DNA of 64,000 nt from Aliidiomarina shirensis (GTDB lineage Bacteria; Pseudomonadota; Gammaproteobacteria; Enterobacterales; Alteromonadaceae), in the NCBI RefSeq assembly GCF_003987345.1, contig NZ_PIPP01000001.1, forward strand, positions 797,948-861,947. The letters run 5' to 3'. Below the pieces are notes generated by a model that searched no databases, had not been told where the DNA came from, and saw only the letters and a program-made list of their open reading frames with translations. The position numbers and the translations under genes were made by a program. Shown here in pieces: positions 35,253 through 45,643 of this stretch. The stretch's first letter is position 1. The number at the start of each line of letters is the position of its first letter.

Positions 35253-36119
35253 TCAGCGTTGGGCATTACTCGAGTAATTCGTAATCTCAACGCCTTCTGC
35301 GGTAAGTAGCTGTAACAGTCCTTGGTCGGCACCCAGATGTCCGGCACCCACTGCAATAAAGTAACTGTTGCTATCATCTGAATTAAGCAGCGGCTTTAAT
35401 TGCGCCATCCAAGCATTATTTCGCCGCCAAAGCAGAGCATCTAGCTGTTCTTCGTTCATCGATTCAAGGATCAACGCCGTTAAACCATCTAAATCGCCCT
35501 GTATCCACATACCAGCCAAGTTATCCGTATCAAGCGCTCCTTGGTCGATTTGATCGAGAAGTCTTGTTAGAAACTCAGTGTCGGATTCAACAGCACCACT
35601 ACGCAGCGACGCAATTTGTTCTTCAGCCGTTTCTAAGCCTTCAAACTCAATGCCTGATTCTTCGGCCCATTTTAACAACTGCATTTCCGAACCTTGCTCA
35701 GCATCAAAGCCCTGCGCCATAGCTATTTGCACAGTTACCATCAGCTCGAACAACCAAGGTTTCATGTTATCCAGCATGGCTGCCGCTATTTCAAATTCAG
35801 CTAACGCAGCTTCTGTTTGTTTCCACAGCGCTGGTTCCACGCTAGCGGACATTTTTTCATTGCGAAATCCGTGCTGAAATAGTAATGGCCCAGCTTTTTC
35901 TAATTCAGCCGGTGTGAGTTCTAACCAAAACCGTTCGCTTTCAGAAAACGCGTTGCGTGCCTGCGACGATAATTTAGTATCTTCTCCACCCACGTGAATA
36001 GTGCCGAGCAACCACCATGTTTGTTCACCGTATTGCGCACGATATAAAATTTCTGCGGAACTTGTTCCCACAGCCCCAACAAATAATACTACCGCTAATA
36101 AAAACCGAAATCCTTTCAT
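35253..36119 (-). CDS. TraB/GumN family protein
   Basis: A 288-residue exported protein of the TraB/GumN family. Signal peptide [22 protein letters not shown], then the metal-binding family motif LLGTIHVG and, near the end, the second motif IAVGAGHLGADQGLLQLL. Members are putative metalloproteases or haem-related proteins; the function here is unknown. The ATG at 36119 overlaps the purF stop by one base (TGATG), so it is translationally coupled to purF. Confidence 0.85.
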   Translation of the reverse strand: MKGFRFLLAVVLFVGAVGTSSAEILYRAQYGEQTWWLLGTIHVGGEDTKLSSQARNAFSESERFWLELTPAELEKAGPLLFQHGFRNEKMSASVEPALWKQTEAALAEFEIAAAMLDNMKPWLFELMVTVQIAMAQGFDAEQGSEMQLLKWAEESGIEFEGLETAEEQIASLRSGAVESDTEFLTRLLDQIDQGALDTDNLAGMWIQGDLDGLTALILESMNEEQLDALLWRRNNAWMAQLKPLLNSDDSNSYFIAVGAGHLGADQGLLQLLTAEGVEITNYSSNAQR

Positions 36120-37630
36120 CAATCACCTTCATTATAAAGTTCTGGGTTAGTACTATCTTGATCATCTTCGGCTCGAGCATTATCGTTCCGTGCTGCATCT
36201 AAGCGATCAAGGTAATCTTGATTTATATCACCAGTAACGTATTCACCGTTAAACACTGATGTTTCGAACCTTTCTAAACTTGGGTTTTCACCCTTTACCG
36301 CATCAATTAAATCGGTTAAATCTTGATAAATCAAGCCATCAGCTTTAATTATAGCGCCGATTTCATCCGCTTCACGGCCAAAGCCAATTAATTCATTTGC
36401 GCTTGGCATATCAATACCGTACACATTCGGATAACGAATCTCAGGTGCAGCAGAAGCAAAATACACATTCTTTGCGCCCGCTTCACGAGCCATTTCAATA
36501 ATTTGCTCTGAAGTGGTTCCGCGAACAATGGAATCATCGACTAATAAAACATTTTTATCTTTAAACTCAGCAGTAATTGCATTTAGTTTCCGGCGCACTG
36601 ATTTACGGCGTTGAGTTTGCCCAGGCATAATAAAAGTACGGCCGATATAACGATTTTTCACAAACCCTTGGCGATATGGAATGTTCAACACCCGAGACAT
36701 TTCCAAGGCGATATCACAAGCGGTTTCTGGGATGGGTACGATCACGTCAATATCTAAGTGTGAATATTCGCGCTGAATTTTTTCGCCTAACTTGCGGCCC
36801 ATGTTGATACGGCTTGCATAAACAGAAACGCCATCAATCGTTGAATCGGGACGAGCAAAGTAAACGTATTCAAAAATACATGGGTTATGTACCGGCTGTT
36901 GCGAACATTGCTGGCTAAAGAACTCGCCTTGTTCAGAAATATAAATGGCTTCGCCAGGCTCAACATCGCGTTCGTAGGTAAACCCAGTACCATCAATCGC
37001 AACACTTTCAGATGCCACCATATATTCGGTGCCTTGCGGTGTTTCGCGCTTGCCTAGAGCTAATGGCCGAATCCCATGGGGATCGCGAAAAGCTACCAAA
37101 CCATGGCCAATAATCACCGCCACCACAGCATATGCACCACGAACCTGTTCATGCACGCGCGCAACCGCAGAAAAAATCTCATCTTTTGAAAGCTCAAGCT
37201 GCTTACTTTCCATTAATTCATAAGCAAAAATATTCAAAAGAATTTCTGAATCTGAAGAAGTATTGATATGACGGCGGGCTTTTTCAAACAAAGCCGCCTG
37301 TAAATCTGCAGCATTCGTAAGGTTGCCATTATGTGCCATAGCAATACCAAATGGCGAGTTTACATAAAAAGGCTGCGCTTCTGCTGAGCTGCTAGTGCCG
37401 GCGGTAGGATAACGAACATGGCCTATACCCATGTTGCCACTTAAGCGACGCATATGGCGAGTATGAAACACGTCACGAACTAAACCATTCGATTTGCGCA
37501 AACGCAGTGTTTGGCCATCAATCGTCATGATACCCGCAGCATCTTGCCCTCGATGCTGCAGCATCGTCAGTCCGTCGTAGAGCGCCTGATTAATTGGTTG
37601 ATTCCCTACGATTCCGACAACACCACACAT
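36119..37630 (-). CDS. purF: Amidophosphoribosyltransferase PurF
   Basis: A 503-residue enzyme for the first committed step of purine synthesis. The N-terminal glutaminase uses C2 (MCGVVGIVG) exposed after Met removal; the PRTase domain carries the PRPP motif [13 protein letters not shown]. The ATG at 37630 is supported by GAGAGG upstream and by the need for Cys at position 2; an upstream TTG start is rejected. It follows cvpA, as in E. coli. No PurR operator was seen before cvpA. Confidence 0.97.
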   Translation of the reverse strand: MCGVVGIVGNQPINQALYDGLTMLQHRGQDAAGIMTIDGQTLRLRKSNGLVRDVFHTRHMRRLSGNMGIGHVRYPTAGTSSSAEAQPFYVNSPFGIAMAHNGNLTNAADLQAALFEKARRHINTSSDSEILLNIFAYELMESKQLELSKDEIFSAVARVHEQVRGAYAVVAVIIGHGLVAFRDPHGIRPLALGKRETPQGTEYMVASESVAIDGTGFTYERDVEPGEAIYISEQGEFFSQQCSQQPVHNPCIFEYVYFARPDSTIDGVSVYASRINMGRKLGEKIQREYSHLDIDVIVPIPETACDIALEMSRVLNIPYRQGFVKNRYIGRTFIMPGQTQRRKSVRRKLNAITAEFKDKNVLLVDDSIVRGTTSEQIIEMAREAGAKNVYFASAAPEIRYPNVYGIDMPSANELIGFGREADEIGAIIKADGLIYQDLTDLIDAVKGENPSLERFETSVFNGEYVTGDINQDYLDRLDAARNDNARAEDDQDSTNPELYNEGD

Positions 37631-37648
37631 GCACAAACCTCTCGTTAA

Positions 37649-38137
37649 TTATTCCGGCTGCAAAAAGCTAGAAGTATTTTGTAGATATTCAAAGAACCAC
37701 TGAATGTAAACGCTGAAATGCGGGATAAGTAGCGAGTTTTGCCACCAAACATTCTCGGCCATTGGCGTAAATGTATCAGCAGCAAAAAGTAGTGCGCTAA
37801 CAATGAGCACCCCACGCAAAGCGCCGAAAACAGAACCCAGCACACGATCCGTGCCGGACAGGCCAGTTTTTTCTACTAACTGGCTGATGAAATAGGTAAT
37901 TAATGCACCCACAATCAAGGTGGCAATAAACAACACCGCTACCGCTGCACCATTCCGAAGCATGGTATCTTCAATTCGAGTAAAATAAGCGGCAAGTTCG
38001 AGGTAAAATTGGCTGGCAATGAAAAAAGCGGCAATCCACACACCAAGCGAAAGTGCTTCTTTAACGAAGCCACGAACCAGGCTCACAATGATAGATAAAG
38101 CTATCACTGCAATAATTGCGTAATCGATCCATTCCAT
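37649..38137 (-). CDS. cvpA: CvpA family membrane protein
   Basis: A 162-residue inner-membrane protein with four hydrophobic helices (MEWIDYAIIAVIALSIIVS; LGVWIAAFFIASQF; AVLFIATLIVGALITYFIS; RGVLIVSALLFAADTF). The GTDRVLGSVFGALRGVLIV segment is the CvpA hallmark. It is linked to colicin V production and envelope homeostasis in E. coli. It lies 18 bases upstream of purF. Confidence 0.93.
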   Translation of the reverse strand: MEWIDYAIIAVIALSIIVSLVRGFVKEALSLGVWIAAFFIASQFYLELAAYFTRIEDTMLRNGAAVAVLFIATLIVGALITYFISQLVEKTGLSGTDRVLGSVFGALRGVLIVSALLFAADTFTPMAENVWWQNSLLIPHFSVYIQWFFEYLQNTSSFLQPE

Positions 38138-38217
38138 AATTTAGCCCGCCATAGTGGAATTTTCGCGCATTCTATCAGAAGAAACACGCACGTGCTCGCA
38201 GTTTATTTGATTGCTTT

Positions 38218-38781
38218 TTACTGCGCCGGACGATATTCAACAACGCGTCCCGATAGACCGGATATTTCTTGCAAACGAGGTAATTGCTCTTCTAATCGAG
38301 CAGCGTTTACATCCGGCCCTACGAGTAAAAGTGTAAGCTCATCACCTTGGCTATTTTGGGTATTGCGGCTATACGCGGAATACCCTTCGGAACGCAGCTC
38401 AGCTACAATTTCGGCAACACGTTCAGCATTACGGAACGCACCAAGTTGAATAACCCAGCCTTCATTTACGTTTGTTGCGGCAGATTCATCTTCTTCGTTA
38501 TCAGCCGAACCCACTTGAATCGGGCTAGCTTCGCGCGGCTCTTGTACAGCAAAATCGTTATCTTCAACATACACGTTCGGTTCTCTTTCCGCGCGCTCAG
38601 AAAAATCATCGGGAAATTCTGGGGCTGTCATTTCTGAGTTTGCTTGCGGCCGCAGTGGGCTCACCTGAAACTCTTCCTCAGGGTTGTAGTTTTTACCCGA
38701 TAGTAGATCCGGTAAAATAATTACAGCTAACGCAATGACGATTAACGTACCCACAATTCGATTCTGTAATTGACTCGCCAC
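38218..38781 (-). CDS. dedD: SPOR domain cell-division protein, DedD-like
   Basis: A 187-residue bitopic protein: transmembrane helix near 8-27 (RIVGTLIVIALAVIILPDLL), an acidic linker, and a C-terminal SPOR domain (about 105-187, GWVIQLGAFRNAERVAEIVAELRSEGY). SPOR domains bind denuded peptidoglycan at the septum. Its place between folC and cvpA is the conserved dedD position. Confidence 0.9.
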   Translation of the reverse strand: MASQLQNRIVGTLIVIALAVIILPDLLSGKNYNPEEEFQVSPLRPQANSEMTAPEFPDDFSERAEREPNVYVEDNDFAVQEPREASPIQVGSADNEEDESAATNVNEGWVIQLGAFRNAERVAEIVAELRSEGYSAYSRNTQNSQGDELTLLLVGPDVNAARLEEQLPRLQEISGLSGRVVEYRPAQ

Positions 38782-38795
38782 CTTTACTACCTCTT

Positions 38796-40070
38796 TTAAT
38801 CACTTGATTGGGTAAGCTGCTCATATAACGCAGCAATCGTAAGGAATGATCCGAAACACACTATAACATCATCAATACCAGCGTCAGCTTCCGCTTGTGT
38901 AAATGCAGCGATAGGATCAGAAAAACAATCAGCTTTTGCCGTTGCCGGCAACGATTCCCTTAGTGTCTGAGCAGGAATCCCCCTTACCCCTGACAATGAT
39001 GCAAGATACCAATGTTCGATAACGGCAAGCAAGGGCTCGAGCGTTGCTCTATGCTCTTTATCTTTCAGCATGCCACAAACCGCAACGATGCGTTTGTTTG
39101 CAAATTTATCTTGCAACGTTTGCGCCAGATATTGAGCAGCATGAGGATTATGCCCTACATCAAAAATAACCGTAGGGTTGGCTCGTATGAGTTCAAATCG
39201 GCCTGGTAACTGGGCTTTTACTAAGCCTATGGATACATGTTCTGCGCTAATGTTTAGATTGCTAAGTTGGATGGCTGCAAGCGCAGTCAATGCGTTTGCG
39301 AACGGTAAACTCGGCATGGGCAAATTTTGCCAATCAGTACGTGGACCATGAAAATCAAAATAAGCCGTATCTGGCTGCCGGGCAGCGTTAAAATCAACCC
39401 CAACACAACACAGATCTGCGCCGATTTCTTTTGCGTAGTTGATTAACTTGATAGGAGGCGACGTATCACCACAAATAGCAGGTTTTTTGGCGCGATAGAT
39501 CCCCGCCTTTTCAAAGCCAATTTGTTCGCGATCAGAACCTAGAAACTCTATGTGATCTACACCAACACTGGTTACTAAACTTACATCGGCATCAATAATA
39601 TTAACCGCATCAAATCGACCACCTAAGCCTACCTCAAGAATAATAACGTGCGGTAAATGTTGTTGGCACAACCAAATGGCCGCTAACGTGCCGAATTCGA
39701 AATACGTAAGGCTAGTATCACCGCGGCCTTCTTCAATGGCAGAAAAAGCACGCACATGCTCACGCTCAGGTAGTTCGTTACCATTTAAACGAACACGCTC
39801 GGTGTAACGCAACATATGAGGGGAAGTGTAAGTGGCGACAGAAAGCCCAGCGGCTAAACAAATTTGTTCAAGGTAGCGAACTGTAGAGCCTTTACCATTG
39901 GTTCCACCTACCGTGAACACTGTGGCTTTCGGATGCAACAGCTTTAATTTTTCAGCCACCAAACGAACACGATCAAGGCCCATATCAATGGGCCTATGAT
40001 GTATACTTTCTAAATATTCAAGCCATTGCTGCAGGCTCCATTGAGCCTGCACTTCTGGGGAAGTTTTCAA
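38796..40070 (-). CDS. folC: Dihydrofolate synthase/folylpolyglutamate synthase FolC
   Basis: A 424-residue Mur-ligase-type enzyme adding glutamate to dihydropteroate and folates. P-loop VGGTNGKGSTVRYLEQI, the folate motif YTSPHML, Mg-site EVGLGGRFDAVN, and the C-terminal VFDVGHNPHAA. It lies nine bases after accD, as in related species. Confidence 0.95.
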   Translation of the reverse strand: MKTSPEVQAQWSLQQWLEYLESIHHRPIDMGLDRVRLVAEKLKLLHPKATVFTVGGTNGKGSTVRYLEQICLAAGLSVATYTSPHMLRYTERVRLNGNELPEREHVRAFSAIEEGRGDTSLTYFEFGTLAAIWLCQQHLPHVIILEVGLGGRFDAVNIIDADVSLVTSVGVDHIEFLGSDREQIGFEKAGIYRAKKPAICGDTSPPIKLINYAKEIGADLCCVGVDFNAARQPDTAYFDFHGPRTDWQNLPMPSLPFANALTALAAIQLSNLNISAEHVSIGLVKAQLPGRFELIRANPTVIFDVGHNPHAAQYLAQTLQDKFANKRIVAVCGMLKDKEHRATLEPLLAVIEHWYLASLSGVRGIPAQTLRESLPATAKADCFSDPIAAFTQAEADAGIDDVIVCFGSFLTIAALYEQLTQSSD

Positions 40071-40079
40071 CGCTTTGGC

Positions 40080-40958
40080 TCACTCAGCAGATGTTTCAAT
40101 TTCCGGGTTTACGCTCGGCAAGTTCTGCATTTTAGCCAATAATCCACCAATCCGATCGCGCATTTCTCGACGATCAACGATCATATCGATAGCACCATGC
40201 TCGAGTAGAAATTCAGCTCTTTGGAATCCTGGCGGCAACGTTTCACGTACGGTTTGTTCAATAACCCGAGGGCCCGCAAAACCAATTAACGCATTAGGTT
40301 CGGCAATATTCACATCACCGAGCATCGCTAAACTCGCAGACACACCACCCATTGTTGGATCGGTTAATACGGAGATGAAGGGCAACCCTTCTTCACTCAT
40401 TCTCGCTAATGCAGCTGATGTTTTCGCCATTTGCATTAACGATAAAAGCGCTTCTTGCATACGCGCACCACCGGATGCAGAAAAGCACACCAAAGGTATC
40501 TTCCGCTCTAAACAAACTTCAGCCGCTTTCACAAAACGGGCACCAACAACCGAAGCCATAGAACCGCCCATAAATTTAAACTCAAAGGCAGTAACGCAAA
40601 CTGGAATACCTTTTAAATTGCCGCTCATCGCAACCAAGGCATCTTTCTCACCCGTTGCCTTTTGCGCTGCAACTAGCCGATCTTTGTATTTCTTTGTATC
40701 TTTAAACTTGAGCCTATCTTGTGGTTCAAGATCCGCGCCAATTTCTTCTTGGTTATCTGGGTCTAAGAATGCCGCTAAACGCTCACGTGCAGATAACCGC
40801 ATATGATGGCCACATTTAGGACATACATACAAATGGCGCTCTAAATCAGCGCGGTACAAAATAGCTTCACAACCTTCGCATTTACTCCACACCCCTTCCG
40901 GAATGTTTTTCTTTTTGCTTGATTGTGGCTTAGCAAGAATTCGTTCTATCCAGCTCAT
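40080..40958 (-). CDS. accD: Acetyl-CoA carboxylase carboxyltransferase subunit beta
   Basis: A 292-residue AccD. The N-terminal zinc ribbon has C27, C30, C46 and C49; the crotonase-like core has [11 protein letters not shown] and the oxyanion segment PTMGGVSAS. With AccA it moves the carboxyl group from biotin to acetyl-CoA, the first step of fatty acid synthesis. It is separated from truA by 147 bases without a visible terminator. Confidence 0.97.
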   Translation of the reverse strand: MSWIERILAKPQSSKKKNIPEGVWSKCEGCEAILYRADLERHLYVCPKCGHHMRLSARERLAAFLDPDNQEEIGADLEPQDRLKFKDTKKYKDRLVAAQKATGEKDALVAMSGNLKGIPVCVTAFEFKFMGGSMASVVGARFVKAAEVCLERKIPLVCFSASGGARMQEALLSLMQMAKTSAALARMSEEGLPFISVLTDPTMGGVSASLAMLGDVNIAEPNALIGFAGPRVIEQTVRETLPPGFQRAEFLLEHGAIDMIVDRREMRDRIGGLLAKMQNLPSVNPEIETSAE

Positions 40959-41105
40959 AAGAACCTAATGTCTCCCGATACAGTTAGTATCGTCTATGTT
41001 AAATCACCGGTTAAGGGTATACATTAAAGCACAAACCCGGCCGATAGTGCAGCAAGAAGTGGTCTAAACACTAGGCTCCGTTCGCAAAACTATTGCGCTA
41101 CCAAC

Positions 41106-41912
41106 CTATTTACTCAAATCCGCAAGCCGTTCTGGTAAAAATAATGGCCCTATCGGAACTTTCGGGATGCCAAATTCTTTCGGATAAATCACATCTACAA
41201 GATACAACCCGTTTGGTTTCGCTGTGGCCGCTGCGAGTTTCCGATCTTTTGCAGCGAGAAGTTCGGACATCCAACTTACCGGTTGCTCACCTTGGCCGAT
41301 GATAATTAATGAGCCCACGATGTTGCGCACCATATGATGAACAAACGCGTTCGCTTTAATATCAATAACAATAAAATCGCTGATACGTTTTACATCAACA
41401 AAATGAATGTTGCGAAAAGGGGTATTCGATTGACAATGGGAAGCGCGAAATGAGGTGAAATCATGCTCGCCACAAATGGCTTGCGCAGCCTCATGCATTC
41501 GCTCAGCATCAAGGGCATGATAGACATGCGTTATGCCCTGTTTGAGAACTCCCGGACGCAGTGGTGAATTCTGAATAACATACCGATATCGTCGAGCCGT
41601 AGCACTGAATCGAGCACTAAATTCATCTCCAACTTCGGCATACCAACGAATCGCAATATCATCGGGTAACAGCGCATTTACACCCAGTGTCCAAGCGCGA
41701 TCGTCACGCACACTAGTCACGTCAAAGTGAACCACCTGTCCGGTTGCATGTACACCTGCATCGGTTCGGCCAGCACAAGTAACGGCTACCGGGTGATCCG
41801 CTACTTGGCTAATCGCTTTTTCCAAACATTCTTGTACGCTTGGTACTGCTTGTTGACGCTGCCAACCAAAATAACGGTGGCCATCGTACTCTACTCCGAG
41901 CGCTATTCGCAT
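41106..41912 (-). CDS. truA: tRNA pseudouridine(38-40) synthase TruA
   Basis: A 268-residue pseudouridine synthase; the catalytic aspartate D51 lies in [10 protein letters not shown], with RYRYVI and the C-terminal [15 protein letters not shown] motif. It modifies positions 38-40 of the anticodon stem-loop. It starts three bases after the FimV-like gene, so both are one transcript. Confidence 0.97.
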   Translation of the reverse strand: MRIALGVEYDGHRYFGWQRQQAVPSVQECLEKAISQVADHPVAVTCAGRTDAGVHATGQVVHFDVTSVRDDRAWTLGVNALLPDDIAIRWYAEVGDEFSARFSATARRYRYVIQNSPLRPGVLKQGITHVYHALDAERMHEAAQAICGEHDFTSFRASHCQSNTPFRNIHFVDVKRISDFIVIDIKANAFVHHMVRNIVGSLIIIGQGEQPVSWMSELLAAKDRKLAAATAKPNGLYLVDVIYPKEFGIPKVPIGPLFLPERLADLSK

Positions 41913-41915
41913 TAT

Positions 41916-43106
41916 CTACTTTTGTTCCTTGATCTTTTCCATTAACTGTTCAGCTTCAGCTTGTAACGCGCTATCGGCTACCGGCATTACTTCTTCAAGT
42001 GCTGCTATAGCCTCATCAAGCTCGCCCATTTCCAAATATGCCCTAGCTAAGTCTATTTGCGCCGCCAGCTCTTCGCGCTGAGCTTGCGCTGCTTCCTCTT
42101 TTGTTTGCCCGGCATCAAAATCACTATCGGCATCTGCGTCTGCTTCTGCTTCATCTAAAATATCAGATATCTCGCGATAGCTTTCTACTTGCTCTTTTGA
42201 ATGCTCCGGGTGTTCATGCGTATCAGCGCTAAGTTGTGCATTCGTTTCAACGCCGTCTGACTCTTCAGGTTCCGTCAAATGAACGGCCGTTGCCGCTTTA
42301 TGCGGAGAATCAACTCCCTTACTCGGTACATTTTTACGCAATGCCACAACTAAAAACGCAAGAATCAAACCGATAAACGCCAGCGGAATAACAATTCCTG
42401 GCCAGCTCATAAACCACGCCATGCTTGGTTCATACACGGTTTCCACTTGGGTTTCCCGAATAATTTCTTGGCGTGGAGCTTGAGTATCTTCTCGATTTGC
42501 CGATGCTGATTCAGCGGCGCTCAACGCGGTTTCCAAATCAGCTATTTGTGCCCGCAATTCACTATTCTCGCGGTTAAGATTGCGAACATTCCGTTCCGTA
42601 TCACGCAATTGTTGTTCCACTGCACTTAGGGCTTCCGCATGCTCAGCTCGCAGTTCATCTACATCAACGCGTGCTTCGCCCGCTAGCGCAGCGGCGGCAA
42701 ATTCACCACCTAGGACAGGTATCATGCGTTCGCGCGCACGCTCTGCGTCCTGAGCACGAATATCGGTGGCGGATGGCACATTCAGCGTTACCCCAGTTTC
42801 CAGGCGATTAATGTTATCTTCAGGAAACAACTCTGGATTCGCATCAACAAGCGCGGCCATCGTTTGGTAAATGCTAACACTGCGGTCTGGATGAATCCGG
42901 TTAGCGATAAACCATACGGTATCGCGCTTGGTTATTGGCCCATAAGTTTGCTGCGTGCCTGCTTCTGAGCTATCGCTTTCCGCTGTCTGCGATACACTCG
43001 CCCAACTTGGAACAGAAAAAGCGAATGCTGCTAGTAGTAACATCACCATCACATTCGTTCGCGATGGTCGGCCGGTATTAGTTTTTTTCTGTTGCATGCT
43101 TATCAT
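41916..43106 (-). CDS. fimV: FimV-like LysM/TPR motility hub protein (short form)
   Basis: A 396-residue FimV-like protein. Signal peptide ending about VPSWAS, a FimV N-terminal/LysM-like part (YGPITKRDTVWFIANRIHPD... LVDANPELF), a coiled coil (about residues 140-200), a transmembrane helix near 235-255 (WPGIVIPLAFIGLILAFLVVAL), an acidic linker and the C-terminal TPR-like FimV domain (IDLARAYLEMGELDEA). It is much shorter than Pseudomonas FimV. I prefer ATG 43106 (GGGA eight bases upstream) to a GTG 99 bases further up. The asd-fimV-truA order is conserved. Confidence 0.82.
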   Translation of the reverse strand: MISMQQKKTNTGRPSRTNVMVMLLLAAFAFSVPSWASVSQTAESDSSEAGTQQTYGPITKRDTVWFIANRIHPDRSVSIYQTMAALVDANPELFPEDNINRLETGVTLNVPSATDIRAQDAERARERMIPVLGGEFAAAALAGEARVDVDELRAEHAEALSAVEQQLRDTERNVRNLNRENSELRAQIADLETALSAAESASANREDTQAPRQEIIRETQVETVYEPSMAWFMSWPGIVIPLAFIGLILAFLVVALRKNVPSKGVDSPHKAATAVHLTEPEESDGVETNAQLSADTHEHPEHSKEQVESYREISDILDEAEADADADSDFDAGQTKEEAAQAQREELAAQIDLARAYLEMGELDEAIAALEEVMPVADSALQAEAEQLMEKIKEQK

Positions 43107-43232
43107 TTTTATTGTCCCTGCTTGCTCATTGAGCTCGCTCTGATGCACTGAACAGGCATCGAATACAGCTTGCCACTTAAACGAATCACTCAGCTTTTGA
43201 AGCACGTTGCGCTCATATGGTGTCTTTCTATA

Positions 43233-44249
43233 TCACCAGTAATCGCGCAATAGATGCTCCGCAATCTGAACACTGTTAGTTGCCGCACCTTTGCGAATGT
43301 TGTCGGCAACAACCCAAAGATTTAATCCATTCGGGTGCGTAAAATCTTTGCGCACTCGACCAACAAAAACCGTATCCTTTCCTGAAGCATCAGTAACTTG
43401 GGTTGGGAATTCAGCATTCAACTCACGCAATTCCACACTCTCTGCTTGCTCAAGTAAGGCTTTCACTCGCTCAACATCAATAGGTAATCTCGTTTCTAAA
43501 TGAATCGCTTCAGCATGACCAAAAAACACCGGAACACGAACAGCAGTAGCATTCACCATAATGCTCTCATCACCGAATATTTTTTGCGTTTCCCAATGCA
43601 TTTTCATTTCTTCTTTGGTGTAATCATTTTCTAAAAATACATCGATTTGTGGGATCGCATTAAAAGCAATTTGTCGGCTAAACTCTTCTGGCTCTGCCGG
43701 CAACCCATTCAGCAACTTCGATGTTTGCTGTGCCAGCTCGTCCATTGCTGATGCGCCAGAACCGGATACAGATTGATAGGTAGCCACGTTTATCCGTTCA
43801 ATACCAAACTCATCATGAATAGGCTTCAGAGCCACCAACATTTGAATGGTCGAACAATTAGGGTTGGCAATAATATTACGGTTACGAAACTCTGCAATAG
43901 CGTGCGCATTTACTTCAGGCACTACCAAAGGAACATCTGGCTGATAACGAAATTGGCTCGTATTGTCGATCACAACACAGCCAGCATCTGCTGCGCGGGG
44001 AGCATAGATTTCAGAAATACTGCCACCTGCCGAAAAGAAAGCAATCTCAACTTGGCTCCAATCAAAGGTTTCAGCATCTTCAACGACGATGTCTTCGCCA
44101 CGAAAACTAACTTCTTTGCCCGCGGAGCGGCTACTCGCAAGCGGAAACAATTGCTTTACCGGAAAACCACGCTCTTCCAAGCATTCGATCATTTGTTTGC
44201 CTACTAATCCAGTGGCACCCAATACCGCAACATTTACTTCAATGCTCAT
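43233..44249 (-). CDS. asd: Aspartate-semialdehyde dehydrogenase
   Basis: A 338-residue ASADH making aspartate semialdehyde for lysine, threonine and methionine synthesis. NADP-binding GATGLVGKQM (11-20), catalytic cysteine C132 in ANPNCSTIQ, the QSVSGSGASAMDEL segment and the catalytic histidine in PVFFGHAEAI. In E. coli the gene in this position (usg) is an inactive paralogue; here the catalytic cysteine is present, so it is probably active. Confidence 0.93.
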   Translation of the reverse strand: MSIEVNVAVLGATGLVGKQMIECLEERGFPVKQLFPLASSRSAGKEVSFRGEDIVVEDAETFDWSQVEIAFFSAGGSISEIYAPRAADAGCVVIDNTSQFRYQPDVPLVVPEVNAHAIAEFRNRNIIANPNCSTIQMLVALKPIHDEFGIERINVATYQSVSGSGASAMDELAQQTSKLLNGLPAEPEEFSRQIAFNAIPQIDVFLENDYTKEEMKMHWETQKIFGDESIMVNATAVRVPVFFGHAEAIHLETRLPIDVERVKALLEQAESVELRELNAEFPTQVTDASGKDTVFVGRVRKDFTHPNGLNLWVVADNIRKGAATNSVQIAEHLLRDYW

Positions 44250-44355
44250 TTATAAACCTCGAAATTTATAACCCGTGCAGCTCGTGCTACACATCATGAA
44301 TTTATTGTAGCGGAATACTCACGCCGTGCGCTTTCAACGCGAAAACGTAGTTATT

Positions 44356-45495
44356 CTACGCTGCTCGAATACTAAAACCCAGTGCTTCCAGCTGTTTCTG
44401 TTGCTTTCCTGAGCAGTTAGGAGAACAAACCAGTATTTGGCTCCATAACTCACGCCGTAACGCATATTCTTTACGTAATTTATCAAAGCCTAGTGCGGTA
44501 AGTCCATTTTGTCGAAAGCTACTATCGTCCTGAACTACCGGGTACACTTTCTGCACCCATTGCCCAATGTCAGCCTCGGTATAATCGCTCGCCACATAAA
44601 TTTCCTCATCGCAAAATCCCGGTAGCACATTCCGTTCCGGTAGTATCGGTGTTGCGAAACCAAAATGCGCATGCAACTGCGTATATAATCGATAAGTGCC
44701 GCGTATTTTCCCTTCAATGCTGTGCCCTGCAATATGCGGTGTTGCTATATCTACGAGCGCCACCAATTCAGTTAATACATCGGGTTCGCCCTCCCAAACA
44801 TCAAGAACAACATAGATGTCGTCTTGAGTTTGCAAGCGCTGATAAAGGGCTTGATTATCCACAACGGCACCGCGGCTAGCATTTACGAGTAACGTGCCGG
44901 GTTTTAGCCGATTAATTCGCTCAGCGTCGAGTAAATGCCAGGTTGTATATTCACCATGCTTCTGCATCGGTACATGCAACGATATCAAATCAAACTGATG
45001 CAGTTGCTGCCAATCACTGAACTCGACATCAGCGCCAGCTTCTTGTTTTATGGGATCAATATAGGCTACTTCCATACCAAGCGCTGACAAACGTGCGCCC
45101 ACTTCACTTCCCGTATTTCCAGCCCCTACAATTAATGCTCGTTTCCCCTGCAGTGTAAGCTGATGTTCATGAGCAACCGCAAAAGCAGCACTTAAAACAT
45201 ACTCCCCCACAGCTACAGCATTACAACCAGCCGCGTTCGCAAACGTTATATTTCGTGCCGCGAGCGCACTTAAATCAACGTGATCGGTACCTATGGTAGC
45301 TGTGCCCACAAATTTTAACTTTGGTGCTTGGGAAAGAATTGCTTCGCTAATTTGGGTAACAGAACGAATCAACAATATTTCCGCTTCCGCAAGCAACTCT
45401 GAAGGTAATTCTCGCCCCTCAAAAAAATGCAGCTCACCGTATTCGGAGAGCAGCTCTTGTGCTGCAGGTAGGTTCTTGTCGATTAAAAAATTCAT
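44356..45495 (-). CDS. pdxB: Erythronate-4-phosphate dehydrogenase PdxB
   Basis: A 379-residue D-2-hydroxyacid dehydrogenase of the PdxB type, second step of DXP-dependent pyridoxal phosphate synthesis. NAD site VGAGNTGSEVGARL, HVPMQKHGEYTTWHL, LVNASRGAVVDNQAL, and the HIAGHSIEGKIRGT motif typical of PdxB, plus its C-terminal extension. The ATG at 45495 has AAAGGAAC upstream; a start 54 bases earlier adds sequence without family match. Confidence 0.95.
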   Translation of the reverse strand: MNFLIDKNLPAAQELLSEYGELHFFEGRELPSELLAEAEILLIRSVTQISEAILSQAPKLKFVGTATIGTDHVDLSALAARNITFANAAGCNAVAVGEYVLSAAFAVAHEHQLTLQGKRALIVGAGNTGSEVGARLSALGMEVAYIDPIKQEAGADVEFSDWQQLHQFDLISLHVPMQKHGEYTTWHLLDAERINRLKPGTLLVNASRGAVVDNQALYQRLQTQDDIYVVLDVWEGEPDVLTELVALVDIATPHIAGHSIEGKIRGTYRLYTQLHAHFGFATPILPERNVLPGFCDEEIYVASDYTEADIGQWVQKVYPVVQDDSSFRQNGLTALGFDKLRKEYALRRELWSQILVCSPNCSGKQQKQLEALGFSIRAA

Positions 45496-45593
45496 TCTTT
45501 GTTCCTTTTGCCAAAAGCCTAATCTGAGCGCGCTAAATGCTGTGAACATTATGCCGATTATAACGAATATGGGAAATCACGCTGAAGTAAAAC

Positions 45594-45621
45594 AAAAAAG
45601 CCGCTCCTTGCGGAACGGCTT
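45594..45621 (-). terminator. Intrinsic terminator of fabB
   Basis: On the minus strand: stem AAGCCGTTCC / GGAGCGGCTT (one mismatch), loop GCAA, followed by six T, 23 bases past the fabB stop. Confidence 0.88.
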
Positions 45622-45643
45622 CTAAACAAAAAACGAAGTTTAC

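Noticed and set aside
38138..38217. PurR operator before cvpA-purF
   Set aside because: No palindrome resembling ACGCAAACGTTTGCGT is present in the gap.
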